A DNA stretch of 64,000 nucleotides from Saprospiraceae bacterium (GTDB taxonomy: Bacteria; Bacteroidota; Bacteroidia; Chitinophagales; Saprospiraceae). Below are positions 36,105-47,500 of the stretch, in pieces. The first letter of the stretch is position 1. Every line of letters starts with the position of its first letter. A program made the translations under genes and the position numbers. A model generated the notes under the pieces. The model worked only from the letters and a program-made list of their open reading frames with translations, ran no database searches and was not told where the DNA came from. The stretch is taken from the NCBI GenBank assembly GCA_016715985.1, contig JADJXD010000001.1, forward strand, positions 4,650,001-4,714,000, given 5' to 3'.

Positions 36105-39100
36105 ATGGTTCGGAGCTTTCTGATATTTTGTTTATTTATGTCTTATCTCGTTGTACCCTGTGCAGCCCAGGAAAGCATTGGTACACGATTGAAAACAAAA
36201 GAGTTTATCCTTTTGGATTGCCGGATCACACCGGATACATTGACATTGCTGCCTTCTGAGGTAATAATCAAAGATACATCGGGAGTCGAATTGAAAAATT
36301 ACAGCATACTGAATAATACAATTCTGATAGATGAAGCCGAATGTATTTATTGGGTTGGTAAAAAAGTTATAGTTTCCTACAGGACCTTTACCTTTGATAT
36401 CGGTAAAGTATATACGGGCCTGGATACAACTTTATTGACTTACCGGGATAAAGCTTTGACAACTATCTTTGATTACGTTCCGGCTAATGATAAAAATGCG
36501 TTGATCGAATCCAAAGGACTGAATTATAAAGGAAGTTTTGCCCGTGGTATATCTGTTGGAAATAGTCAGAGTCTGGTTTTAAATTCAAATTTTGACTTAC
36601 AGTTATACGGTGACCTGGGAAATGGACTGAAAGTGGTTGCAGCCATTTCTGATGAAAATCTTCCGATTCAGGCACAGGGAAATACCCAACAACTTCAGGA
36701 GTTTGACAAAGTTTTCATACAGGTTTCTAAAGACAAAACCTCTGTTATAGCAGGAGATTATGAACTTCGCAAACCTGACAGTTATTTTATGAATTATTTT
36801 AAAAAACTGAAAGGTATCAATGTACGGACTGAATTTGATGCCGGAAAAGATAAAACGGTTCAGACCAGCGGAAGTTTTGCTATTTCAAGGGGTAAATTTG
36901 CACGACAATTTTTAGTGATTACGGAAGGCAATCAAGGCCCGTACAGACTACAGGGCAACAATGGTGAGCGATTTTTAATTGTGCTGGCTGGTACAGAAAA
37001 AGTGTTTTTTAATGGTATATTGCTAAAACGGGGTTTTGATTATGATTATATTATTGACTATAACAGAGCGGAGCTGATTTTCTCTCCGACCAGAATTGTG
37101 GCAAGAGATTCCAGGGTGATAGTGGAATTTGAATATACTGATATTAACTATCTCCGATCTTTATACACAACCAATACAGCCTTTTCAGGAGAAAAATGGA
37201 AAGTAAACTTAAATATTTATTCTGAACAGGACAGTAAAACTGCCACAGGAGATATCCAACTTGATTCAACGGATATTTCTATCCTGACCAATAGTGGAGA
37301 TGACCGATCAAAGACAGTAAGGTCAGGAATCAGACGTACTACAACAGAAGAGTTGGCCGAGATAAACAGGGTGCTTTATATAGGAATTCCGTCTCCGGAT
37401 GTTCCGGAAGGTCTGATTTTAAAATTTACAGAAAATCTGGACAGTGCAGCATACACTGCTGTATTTTCAGAAGTTCAGGCCGGAACCGGAAGTTATGAAA
37501 TAGATAATACCAAAAATAAAAATGCAAGAGTTTATGTCTATGTAGGGGAAAATGCCGGGAAGTACCGGCCTATCATACAGTTGATCCCTCCGGAAAAAAG
37601 GCAATTAGTTACTTTGAATGCTTCTTTCAGACCTCGAAAAAATACAGATATATATGCTGAAACAGCCTTAAGCAATCTGGATATGAATACAAGGTCTGCC
37701 ATCGATAATGAAGACAACACAGGAATTGCATCGCATATTGCCATCAATAATGTTCAGAATCTGGATACAGCAGGGTTGTGGAAGTTTTCAACTTCGGTCA
37801 AATATGAGTTTGTCAACAAAAATTTTAATGCACTTAATCCCTTCAGGGCACCTGAATTTGTAAGAGACTGGAATCTAAGTACCCTTACAGCGAAAGGCGA
37901 TGAAAACCTGTTTTTGGGGAATGTCGGAATATCTTCTGGCAAAGAATTTAATTTTCAGTACGGATATAATCATTTTTCAAAATCAGATATCTTCAGAGGG
38001 GGCAAACATTTGGTCAAACTGGATTATATCAAAAATAGGGTCACACTAAAAGTAATCACTACCGCATTAGAAACCCGATCTTCTTTCCAGAATGAAAAGT
38101 CTTCATTCATACGTCCTAATGTCAATTTTTCCTACCTCTTAAATAAGAAATACGGTATTTCATTGGGTACTGAATGGGATGCCGAGTCAAATCTAAGAAA
38201 TGATCTTCCAACAGACACATTGATGAGAAATAGTTATGAGTACAGCCACATTAAAGTTTTTATGGGAAGTGATTTTGAAAAAGATTTGGCTTTTCGGATA
38301 GCATATTCAGTGAGGGAAGATTATTTTTCTGATGAAAATCAATTAAAAAAATCTGCGGATGCAAGAGAGCTGGAGTTGTCCGGAAAATGGAAATCAGGCA
38401 AAAATTCCGAACTTTTCTGGAATGTAACAGCTCGGGATTTGCTTGTCCTTCAGCCTGATCTGGTCTTAGGGGAACAAACACGAAAAACTATTTTGGGTAA
38501 GATAGATTATAATGTTCAGTTATGGAAAGGGGCTGTCAGATCTTCCACATTGTATAATGTCAATTCCGGACAGGAACCTAAAATAGAGTATATTTTTCAG
38601 AAAGTGGAAGTAGGGCAGGGCGATTATTTTCTTATTAATCCCAGCGAAAGCCCCAATCTGTCCAATGTGCAGGATTTCAGATTTGACCCATCCAATCCAT
38701 TGTCCGATTACATCAGACTTTCGCTTTTTAACAATGAATTTATCCGTACTAATAATATCGAACTGAACCAGAACCTCCGGATTGAAGGCAGTAAGTTTTG
38801 GTCGGAGGGAAGTACTTCAAAAAACAAGTTCCATAAAAAAATTCTGAAATCACTATCCACATTATCCAGCATCCGGTTCAATAAGAAAAAAATGGATGGG
38901 AGCGATAGTAATCTTATATCTTATTTTGATTTTGGATTCAGCGACACTTCATTAGTGGCATATAATTCTTTAATAAACAACACACTTTTTATATTGAAAG
39001 GCAATGTGAAATTTGACATGCAGATAGGCAATACCATCAACAGAAACCGTATTGTACAGGTCAGCGGCTTTGAAGATAGGGGAGTCAATGAATATTTTAC

Positions 39101-39605
39101 AAGAAACAGATGGAATATCAAAACGTTTGCAGATCTGATATTTTCTATGCATACAGGAGAAAGAAGCTACACATCTGAGGCATTCGGTGATCGTAATCTG
39201 GAAATTAAATATTATAAAATTAATCCGGAACTAAGTATCCGGCCTTCGCAGACGACCCGGCTTAGTCTGAAATATATTCATACCAACAGACAACAGCAGA
39301 TTTTGTCCAAAGATAAAGCCGTTTTAAATGAGTTTTCTGCGGAAGTTAATTTACGGAAAGCATCCAAATACAGTATAGATCAAACGGTCAGTTTTGTAAA
39401 TATTCAATACTCAGGTTTACCCAACTCACCCATTGAATACGATTTGCTCGAAGGGCTCAAAAATGGTAAAAATTTTCTTTGGAGTCTGATTTATACAAAA
39501 AGGATGTCCACCAATATAGACCTGACTTTAAACTATGAAGGAAGAAAGGCCGGAATTCAGGAGACAGTCCATGTTGGCAGAATACAACTCAAGGCAACAT
39601 TCTGA
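36105..39605 (+). CDS. Large predicted outer-membrane protein
   Basis: A 1166-residue exported protein with a signal peptide (FLIFCLFMSYLVVPCAAQ). The N-terminal 150 residues look like small beta domains. GSFARGISVGNSQSLVLNSN and the following LQLYGDLGNGLKVVAAISDE, then FIQVSKDKTSVIAGDYEL, recall the beginning of a Bacteroidota family of large barrel-like proteins with a vague similarity to SprA-type translocon sequences. The remainder alternates polar and hydrophobic residues in beta-strand style to the end, consistent with an outer-membrane barrel. No sorting domain is seen. Function is unknown; position beside T9SS cargo hints at a surface or secretion role. Confidence 0.65.
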   Translation: MVRSFLIFCLFMSYLVVPCAAQESIGTRLKTKEFILLDCRITPDTLTLLPSEVIIKDTSGVELKNYSILNNTILIDEAECIYWVGKKVIVSYRTFTFDIGKVYTGLDTTLLTYRDKALTTIFDYVPANDKNALIESKGLNYKGSFARGISVGNSQSLVLNSNFDLQLYGDLGNGLKVVAAISDENLPIQAQGNTQQLQEFDKVFIQVSKDKTSVIAGDYELRKPDSYFMNYFKKLKGINVRTEFDAGKDKTVQTSGSFAISRGKFARQFLVITEGNQGPYRLQGNNGERFLIVLAGTEKVFFNGILLKRGFDYDYIIDYNRAELIFSPTRIVARDSRVIVEFEYTDINYLRSLYTTNTAFSGEKWKVNLNIYSEQDSKTATGDIQLDSTDISILTNSGDDRSKTVRSGIRRTTTEELAEINRVLYIGIPSPDVPEGLILKFTENLDSAAYTAVFSEVQAGTGSYEIDNTKNKNARVYVYVGENAGKYRPIIQLIPPEKRQLVTLNASFRPRKNTDIYAETALSNLDMNTRSAIDNEDNTGIASHIAINNVQNLDTAGLWKFSTSVKYEFVNKNFNALNPFRAPEFVRDWNLSTLTAKGDENLFLGNVGISSGKEFNFQYGYNHFSKSDIFRGGKHLVKLDYIKNRVTLKVITTALETRSSFQNEKSSFIRPNVNFSYLLNKKYGISLGTEWDAESNLRNDLPTDTLMRNSYEYSHIKVFMGSDFEKDLAFRIAYSVREDYFSDENQLKKSADARELELSGKWKSGKNSELFWNVTARDLLVLQPDLVLGEQTRKTILGKIDYNVQLWKGAVRSSTLYNVNSGQEPKIEYIFQKVEVGQGDYFLINPSESPNLSNVQDFRFDPSNPLSDYIRLSLFNNEFIRTNNIELNQNLRIEGSKFWSEGSTSKNKFHKKILKSLSTLSSIRFNKKKMDGSDSNLISYFDFGFSDTSLVAYNSLINNTLFILKGNVKFDMQIGNTINRNRIVQVSGFEDRGVNEYFTRNRWNIKTFADLIFSMHTGERSYTSEAFGDRNLEIKYYKINPELSIRPSQTTRLSLKYIHTNRQQQILSKDKAVLNEFSAEVNLRKASKYSIDQTVSFVNIQYSGLPNSPIEYDLLEGLKNGKNFLWSLIYTKRMSTNIDLTLNYEGRKAGIQETVHVGRIQLKATF

Positions 39606-39732
39606 ATTCTGATTGGTTTAATTTTATTTAATTATTTTGAAATAATTGTCGTGCCAACGTTAATCCAAAAGATTCTTTACTGTTTTTTGATTTAGTTTAT
39701 TAATTTTATGGCTTATAAAAATTTAAACTGGA

Positions 39733-42700
39733 ATGACCCGTATCTTATTTTTCTTTCTATTCACAACATTTTCTACATGTATTATCAGTCAATCATTCTG
39801 GAACAGGGTGGATGAATCACGATTGAAGACAGGGAGAAATCAACCGGACATTGTTCCGGTAAAATATGAAACCTTTTCACTCGCCAACACTGATTTTAAA
39901 AAGTATATGGAATCCGCACCACCGGAATTTTCACATGAGAGAGGACAAAACAGCTTTTTAGTTGATTTTCCATTGCCGGATGGTAAGACGGAGACTTTTG
40001 TTGTTTTTCAATCACCTGTCATGGAAGAAGGACTTGCAGAGAGATATCCATCTATCAAATCCTGGAAGGGCTACGCTGTTAATGATCAAAACAAGGTAAT
40101 CAGATTGGATTATGGTCCAAATGGATTTCACGGAGCTATCAGTACGAATGATGGATTAGTTTATATAGACCCATATACTTTAGGAAATATTGATAATTAC
40201 ATAGTGTATTATACAAAAGACCATATTTCTGATCTCTACAGGGATAGGATTTTATGTGGTGCTGATCACGAAGAACATATGCATAATGACCGCAGAGGTA
40301 CAGGATCCCGATCCGGTGAGCAGGAAAAAATGTTTCTGCGTGTTTACAGGCTGGCAATGGCCTGCACAGGCGAATGGGGTTCCAGACGTGAAACAGTGGA
40401 AAAAGCATTAGCTGATATGGTAGCTATGGTCAACAGAGCCAATCTGATTTTTGAGAAAGAACTGGCTCTTCGTATGGTATTGGTAGAAAATAATGACAAG
40501 CTTATATTTTTAGATCCAATGACCGATCCTTACACAGATGCAGATCAAGGCAGAGAAATCTTGAGGCAAAACACAGGAAATATAAATACAAGAATAGGTT
40601 CTGCCAATTATGATATAGGACACGTTTTGTCGGTTTGTTTTGATGTCGGAGGTGTCGCTGGTGGCAGTATGTGCACGTCATCCAAAGGTGCGGGTGTTAC
40701 ATGTCATAACAACAACAATATTGAGTCTATTGTGGTCAGAGTTCTCAGTCATGAGATGGGACACCAGATGACTGCCAGTCATACTTTTAACCGATGCGGG
40801 GAGACCGATCAGCTTGCATTGGGCACTGCATTTGAACCGGGAAGCGGAAGTACCATTATGTCTTATGCAGGTTCATGCGGGTCTGATAACCTAACTTTCA
40901 ATAATGATGACTATTTCCACTCAGCATCACTGGAACAGATGTTGGGCTTCACCAATACTTTGTCAACAGACGCATATAATTGTGCAGAAAAGATAGAAAT
41001 CAATAATTATATTCCTGAATTGACATTGCCTTATGTGAATGGATTTACGATCCCCATTTCAACTGCATTTGAATTAACCGGAGAAGCGTATGATGAAAAC
41101 GGAGATAATATGACTTACATCTGGGAGCAGTTTGACAATGGTGCTTCGGCACCTTTGGGTAGCCCTGTAGGCAATTCCCCGCTTTTCAGATCTCTTAGAC
41201 CATCCGCCACTCCAACCAGATTTTTTCCAAATGTGTCCAGAATTTTGAGCCAGAATTTTTCAGATGTTTCAGAACTTATCCCCACGTATGCCAGATCCAT
41301 GACCTTTAGATTTGTAGTTCGGGATAACAATCCGTTAGGCAGTGCAGCAGCATGGCAGGATATGAAGTTTAATGTTTCTGATAAAGCCGGCCCTTTCAAA
41401 ATGATATTTCCGCTATATGATGAACGATTTAGAGTAGGTCAGAAAGTAAATGTAAAATGGGATGTGGCAGGAACGGATCAATTGCCGGTAGATTGCAAAA
41501 AAGTGAATATTTATCTTTCATTTGATAGTGAATTACGTACCGGTCATCCTAATCTCGTACTTTTGGCAAAAGAAACACCCAATGACGGAGAAGAGACAAT
41601 CATTATACCCAACAGATTGTCAACCAGGGTAAGAGTAGTAATAAAAGCAGCGGATAATATATTTTTAACTACTTCATTAGCGCATTCAAGAATAGAAGTA
41701 CCAGTAGGTCCTGCTTTTTTTATGGATGTAGAAGAATACAATCAAAGTAGCTGTTTACCGGAAAATGTGGAATACAGATTTTCCACAGCAGGATTTAATG
41801 GACTGGATAAAAATATCACATTTGAAACGGTGTCGGGTCTTCCGGAAGGAGCAGTTGTCACATTCCAGCCATCTGAAATAGCCCCGGGCGAAAATGCAAG
41901 TATGTATGTTGATCTTTCAAATGTGACCGGCACAGACGTTTATCAGATACTTGTCAGAGCTTATGTAGAAGGAGGCGATACATTAGAAAGGACTTTAAAT
42001 TTATCCGTTACAAGCACAGACCTGGATAATGTAGCAGGTATTTTTCCGGAAAATGGAAAAACCAATACCACACCTACCCAAATATATAGATGGACACCTA
42101 AAACTTATGCATCTGGATATGAACTACAGGTTGCCACCAGTCCTGATTTTAAGCCGGCAAACATGGTTATTTCACAAAATACACAGAATCCAATATTTCA
42201 ATCTGCACTATTTCTGGAGAAGACCACTATTTATTACTGGAGAGTGCGGTCTTACAATTCCTGTGGATTCGGTCAATGGTCAGATGTGAATGTTTTTTCA
42301 ACTGAAGCTTTCAATTGTTTTTCTGTAAATTCCGGTCCTTTATCTATTAACATTTCAGGCTCATCCACACCTAGCATTGAGTCCGTTCTGAATGTATTTC
42401 AGGAAGGTACAGTGAGTAATGTTATCGTTAAAAAAATCAGAGGAGATCACCAAAGGGTAGGGGATTTAGTTGGAACACTTATATCTCCTACGGGAAAAGA
42501 AGTTTTACTATGGAGCAGAAAATGTGGAACATCAAAAGGCTTCAATGTGACAATAGATGATCTGGCAATTGACTTTTTTCAATGTCCCATAAACACAGGG
42601 AGAATATACAGACCTGAATCGCCATTATCTCAGTTTACAGGAGAACCTACAAGAGGTGGATGGAAAATCAGGCTGGATGATAAAGCACCCGGTGAAGGAG

Positions 42701-43356
42701 GTCGATTACTGGAATTTAATCTTGAGTTTTGTTCCTCAGTCGCTGTCAAAAACCCACTCCTGATTCTAAATGAAGAAATTGTAGTTCCTTACAAAGAAAA
42801 AAGAGTTATACCATCGGATAAGCTAAAAGCAATTGAAGATTCCACATCAGATACGGATATTGTTTTTGTACTGGTAAGTTATCCACAATCAGGATTGATT
42901 TTGCTAAATGATATACCATTGGAGCCCGGTAATAGATTTACGCAAGCGGATATTAATACTGGCAAACTGAACTATATTCATGATGGTAGTGAAGAAACAG
43001 AAGACTACTTTGATTTTGTGGTGCAGGGTAAAGAAGGCGGTTGGATACCCACAAACAGATTTAGGATTATCATTGATCAGTCTTCATCAACTTCGCCTTA
43101 TGAAAATAATGATCTTAATAATGAAATATTGGTGTATCCCAATCCTCTGAAAGACCATGTTCAAATAAGACTTTTAAATAAACAGACAGATCCTGTCTCT
43201 TTCACTATCATGGATCTGAATGGCAAAGTACTGACTGAGTTTGATAATATTCAGGAAGATTCTTCATATGATCTTTCAGCATTCCCGGATGGAGTTTATC
43301 TGTTACGATTCAGAGATAAAAACAGAGTATCTGCAAAAAGAATTGTGAAACAATAA
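39733..43356 (+). CDS. T9SS-secreted reprolysin-like metalloprotease with P-domain
   Basis: A 1207-residue protein with a signal peptide, a propeptide-like region and an M12B/reprolysin-like catalytic domain (about 200-420). The zinc motif SHEMGHQMTASHTF (HExxHxxxxxH) is at about residue 340 and a Met-turn-like TIMSYAGSCG follows. Next come fibronectin/Ig-like modules, one with a WRVRSYNSCGFGQWSD ending, and a proprotein-convertase P-domain (about 862-1000). The C-terminal type A sorting domain (about 1133-1207) has VYPNPLKDHVQI, FTIMDLNGKVL and DGVYLLRF. The sorting domain predicts export by T9SS and cell-surface attachment or release. Confidence 0.88.
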   Translation: MTRILFFFLFTTFSTCIISQSFWNRVDESRLKTGRNQPDIVPVKYETFSLANTDFKKYMESAPPEFSHERGQNSFLVDFPLPDGKTETFVVFQSPVMEEGLAERYPSIKSWKGYAVNDQNKVIRLDYGPNGFHGAISTNDGLVYIDPYTLGNIDNYIVYYTKDHISDLYRDRILCGADHEEHMHNDRRGTGSRSGEQEKMFLRVYRLAMACTGEWGSRRETVEKALADMVAMVNRANLIFEKELALRMVLVENNDKLIFLDPMTDPYTDADQGREILRQNTGNINTRIGSANYDIGHVLSVCFDVGGVAGGSMCTSSKGAGVTCHNNNNIESIVVRVLSHEMGHQMTASHTFNRCGETDQLALGTAFEPGSGSTIMSYAGSCGSDNLTFNNDDYFHSASLEQMLGFTNTLSTDAYNCAEKIEINNYIPELTLPYVNGFTIPISTAFELTGEAYDENGDNMTYIWEQFDNGASAPLGSPVGNSPLFRSLRPSATPTRFFPNVSRILSQNFSDVSELIPTYARSMTFRFVVRDNNPLGSAAAWQDMKFNVSDKAGPFKMIFPLYDERFRVGQKVNVKWDVAGTDQLPVDCKKVNIYLSFDSELRTGHPNLVLLAKETPNDGEETIIIPNRLSTRVRVVIKAADNIFLTTSLAHSRIEVPVGPAFFMDVEEYNQSSCLPENVEYRFSTAGFNGLDKNITFETVSGLPEGAVVTFQPSEIAPGENASMYVDLSNVTGTDVYQILVRAYVEGGDTLERTLNLSVTSTDLDNVAGIFPENGKTNTTPTQIYRWTPKTYASGYELQVATSPDFKPANMVISQNTQNPIFQSALFLEKTTIYYWRVRSYNSCGFGQWSDVNVFSTEAFNCFSVNSGPLSINISGSSTPSIESVLNVFQEGTVSNVIVKKIRGDHQRVGDLVGTLISPTGKEVLLWSRKCGTSKGFNVTIDDLAIDFFQCPINTGRIYRPESPLSQFTGEPTRGGWKIRLDDKAPGEGGRLLEFNLEFCSSVAVKNPLLILNEEIVVPYKEKRVIPSDKLKAIEDSTSDTDIVFVLVSYPQSGLILLNDIPLEPGNRFTQADINTGKLNYIHDGSEETEDYFDFVVQGKEGGWIPTNRFRIIIDQSSSTSPYENNDLNNEILVYPNPLKDHVQIRLLNKQTDPVSFTIMDLNGKVLTEFDNIQEDSSYDLSAFPDGVYLLRFRDKNRVSAKRIVKQ

Positions 43357-43409
43357 ATCTGTAATTTTTATTTGACGAGAGTCTGATTTTTTATAAGATA
43401 TTACAACTA

Positions 43410-43452
43410 AAAGCACCGTAAATTCCTTTGGAGTTATGGTGCTTTTCTTTTT
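43410..43452 (+). terminator. Terminator after the metalloprotease gene
   Basis: AAAGCACC (43410-43417) pairs with GGTGCTTT (43438-43445), with an inner stem TTCC/GGA, and a T-rich tail follows (TTTTCTTTTT). Confidence 0.85.
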
Positions 43453-43780
43453 AGCTCCCTGGCTGGTTTTATGTAATCAGGTATGTTAAAAATTATTTTC
43501 CCGCTCAATCTTCTGCAAAAGCTATTATCCGGATACTAAATTTTTCTATAAAAGTAAAGTTTTTTTTAGATAACATATTATGATTAATTGTAATCTATTA
43601 ACAATTGTTTAATAGTATTATAATGGATTTTTATTCTTTATTTTTGAATAGTTCAGGAGCTTATTTTGCGTGTGATGGTTGTATTACGATGCATTTTGGC
43701 ATCCTATTTGCACTCTCTGTATTGGGTTATTTTAGTTAAACGAATTTTTATTTATTAATCAAACCAAAAAAAAGCATCCT
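43453..43780. other. Upstream region of the response regulator gene
   Basis: No gene is supported. A TAnnTTTG-type box (TATTTTTG, 43639-43646) lies about 135 bases before the ATG at 43781. No other signal stands out. Confidence 0.4.
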
Positions 43781-44452
43781 ATGGCTACAAGAGCTATTAT
43801 AGCTGATAATCAAAAAATGTTTTCTGAGGGTTTGCAACACTTACTGAATGGTTTTAAATACCCGACTCTAAAGATTGTCGGGATAGCACACACTAAAGAA
43901 GAATTATTGAATCTGATAAAATTTCCTACTGATCTTTTGATTATGGAAATTGCAATCAATGAAGGCGAAGGCCCCAAGCTTATTTCTGAACTAAAAAAAG
44001 CTTGTCCAAACCTGAAGATTATAATTCTGAGTGCATACGGAGAGTCCAATCTTGTCAAAGATGCATTTATTAAGGGAGTGGATGGATATGTTTTAAAAGC
44101 AAATTCATCTATTGATCTGGCAGAATGTATCGAAGACGTAATGGATGGTAAAACTTACATCGCCGAAGGTTTGCAGTTAACACCTGCGTCTTCAAGATCA
44201 GTGAATGGTGCATCACCAACAAAATCACAGAAAGTCTATGAAGATAGATTTCTGATCCGACAAAAATTGACAAAACGAGAAAAAGAAATCCTGGCCTTAA
44301 TTGTACAGGCTAAAAATAATAAAGAAATCGCCCGGGAGCTGTATATCAGTGATCAGACGGTCTCCGTTCACCGCAAAAATATTATGAAAAAATTGAGTGT
44401 GAAGAACTCGGTTAACCTCATAAGATTTGCAATGGACAACCGATTGGTATAG
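43781..44452 (+). CDS. LuxR/NarL-type response regulator with atypical receiver
   Basis: A 223-residue protein with a receiver domain (1-125) and a C-terminal LuxR helix-turn-helix (about 160-222: LTKREKEILALIVQAKNNKE, then ARELYISDQTVSVHRKNIMK). In the receiver, the usual acidic pair is D9-N10, the beta-3 phospho-acceptor position reads IME (Glu56) instead of Asp, the beta-4 switch residue is Ser (ILSAY), and the conserved Lys is present (YVLKA). This suggests a regulator that is not switched by ordinary phosphorylation. No histidine kinase is adjacent. It sits between T9SS cargo genes and may control them. Confidence 0.88.
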   Translation: MATRAIIADNQKMFSEGLQHLLNGFKYPTLKIVGIAHTKEELLNLIKFPTDLLIMEIAINEGEGPKLISELKKACPNLKIIILSAYGESNLVKDAFIKGVDGYVLKANSSIDLAECIEDVMDGKTYIAEGLQLTPASSRSVNGASPTKSQKVYEDRFLIRQKLTKREKEILALIVQAKNNKEIARELYISDQTVSVHRKNIMKKLSVKNSVNLIRFAMDNRLV

Positions 44453-44587
44453 TTTTTGAATATGTAATAAATAACCTTTTTTTTCAGGAGCATCCCCTTG
44501 CTTCACATTGCTTAAGTTTCTCCTTCTTTAGATCCGGAATTTATTTTGGAATCATTTTTATTGTTTATATCTAAATCAAATTATCTC

Positions 44588-47500
44588 ATGAAATTGGAGA
44601 AATTTACATCCGAACTCAAAGCAGATTTTAGTAGAATTCTCAAAATCAGCTTATTGCCAGCCTTAATGGCACTTTGGGTGACTAGCTTAAACGCTCAATG
44701 TCCCCTTGCATGTAACAATCTCGTTCAGGTATCTCTGGATGAAGATTGTGATGTTGAAATTACACCTGACATGATGTTGGAAGGCCAGGGTTTACCTGCC
44801 AACTGTACATACCTTGTTCAGGTTATTGGAGCTAATGGTCAGCCCATTGGAACCAGCCCTCGTGTTACTTCATTAAATATTGGTCAGACTTTACAAGTGA
44901 AAGTTTGGCTCACTATTAATGGCGTATCATTTAACCACTGTTGGGGATCCATCAAAGTGGAAGACAAGTTGGTGCCGACAATAGATTGTCCGGCTCCTAT
45001 TACAATTAGTTGCTACAGCAACATGACATTTACCAACCCACCTGCGTCTGACAATTGCGGTAGTCCGGTGACCATTGAACTTCTCAGTGATATCACCACT
45101 GAATTGCCTTGTACAGACCAGTTCAGAGCGGTAAGAAACATAAGATACCAGGCCAAAGACGGCTCAGGTAATCTTTCTGCTATTTGCACCAGAGTAGTTT
45201 ATTACTCAGCAATATCGCTCACAGATGTCAAATTTCCTAAGAATTATGACAGCTCTCCGGGTCACAGACCGCATCTCGAATGTGATGGTACCTGGCCATG
45301 GGGTCCATTCGTATTGAATGCGTCCGGTGTCCCAGCACCTATCAATAATTGGGATACTAACGGAAACGGATATCCTGATCCTGCAGAGACTGGCGGACCA
45401 TATATCATTGATCCTTCCAATATTACAGGGTTTGTTACAGGGTATCAGGTTGGAACTCCAAATAATCCAGGTGTTCCTGTAGGATGTACTGCCGGTAATC
45501 TGGTGGGTAGTGATGTCGCTATTCTTACCTGGAGAAATACATGTGATAATAACTCCGGTATCTTTCCTTTCAGAATAGATACTTTCTACAGACATTTCAC
45601 AGGTAATAATGCTTTATGTAAAATTAATACGACTTTTTCAGATACAAAAATAGATATCTGTCCCAAGAGTTTCAAAGTATTGAGACATTGGACAGTTTTG
45701 GACTGGTGTACAGGAACTATCGCTCAGAGATATCAGATTATTAAAGTAGTTGACTCAAAAGGTCCTGTAGCAACTATACCTTCAGACATTACTGAACCGG
45801 TAGAGCCTTGTGCAAATGACTTTTTTGTATCATCTATCATTAATGCAGATCCATATGCGTGTACAGGAGAATGGCTTGCCTTAGAACCCATCAATGTATT
45901 CGATTGTAATGAGGTGACTTATACAGTTTCTTTCTTACTTGCAGATGGTTTTGGAAATCCACCACAAAATGGATTGTATGTATTCTCTAAAGGAGGAACA
46001 ACATCTACTGAAATTACGATTGGTGGTAAAAAAAGATGGATATTAAGAGGTCTTCCATTGGGATGTACCTGGATAAAATATACACTCACAGATGCTTGTG
46101 GAAACAGTACAGAAGCATTTACAGAAATCAGAGTAGTGGACAGAACACCTCCGGTTGCCGTATGTGATCAGTTTACGGTTGTGACTTTAAATGCGAATGG
46201 TTGGGCGCATGTGTTTGCTGAATCATTTGATGATGGAAGTCATGATAATTGTACTCCTGTTACCTTTGGTGTACGAAGAAGAACTTCAGGATGTCAATCC
46301 AATGGTGCTGCAAGTCTGATCAGTAATCCTTTCGGACCTTTCGTCCAGGTTTGTTGTGATGATATCGGAAGAGAAGTTATGGTAGAACTTGAAGTTACTG
46401 ATGACTTTGGTAACAAAAATACTTGTATGGTGATTGCAAATGCACAGGATAAAGTAAGACCTGTCATTTTGTGTCCTGCGAATATAACAATAAACTGTGG
46501 TCAGGATACTTCAGTAACAGTGACAGGACTTGCGGAATTCAGTGATAACTGTCCTCCGGCTACTTTGACAAGAAGAACAACAGGTTCTGTTAACAGCTGT
46601 GGAGTAGGATCATTTTCAAGAACATTTACTGTAACGGACCGAGGGGGATTGAATTCATCTTGTACTCAGACAATTACCGTCAGAAATCCAAATCCTTACA
46701 ATGGACCTTCATGGGTAACCGTTGGACACAGAGATCTGGAAGGCTGTCTTGCTGTAGATACAGATCCGTCTAAAACAGGTGTCCCAACATTAAATTCTGC
46801 TGCATGCAGTCTGGTTGCTTACACTTATGAAGATCAGGTATTCCCGTTTGTCGAAGGTGTTTGTTATAAAATACTCAGAAAATGGACAGTTATCGACTGG
46901 TGTAAGTTCAGAGATGACAACGATCCTTCCACTTTCCAGTGGCCTTCTGTACCTACTTTGAATATCAATATGTGGCAATACACACAGATCATTAAGATTA
47001 ATGATAATGTGAAGCCGGTATTGCAGGTTTGTACAAAAGCTCCAACAGACGCTTTTGGTGAAAACTGTACGGGATTTGTAGAATTGGTAAATTCAGCTAC
47101 GGATTGTACACCATCCAATTTGCTGAAGTGGACATATCAGATTGACCCGAATAATGATGGATTACCACCATTTATCAATGGTACAACCAACAATGCTTCA
47201 GGAACTTATCCGGTAGGAACACACAGAATTACCTGGACAGTTGAAGATCAGTGTGGAAATCTGTCAAGCTGTAACTATACATTTGTAGTGAGAGACAGAA
47301 AGAAACCAACACCTTACTGTATCAGTGAAGTAACCACAGTCATCATGCCAAGCTCCGGAAACGTAGCAATATGGGCGATAGATTTTGATTTAGGTTCCTT
47401 TGACAACTGCCCTGGCGACCTCAGATTTTCATTCTCAACGAATGTAAACGATACAGGCAAAACATTCACTTGCAGCAATCTGGGAATTAATACCGTCAAT

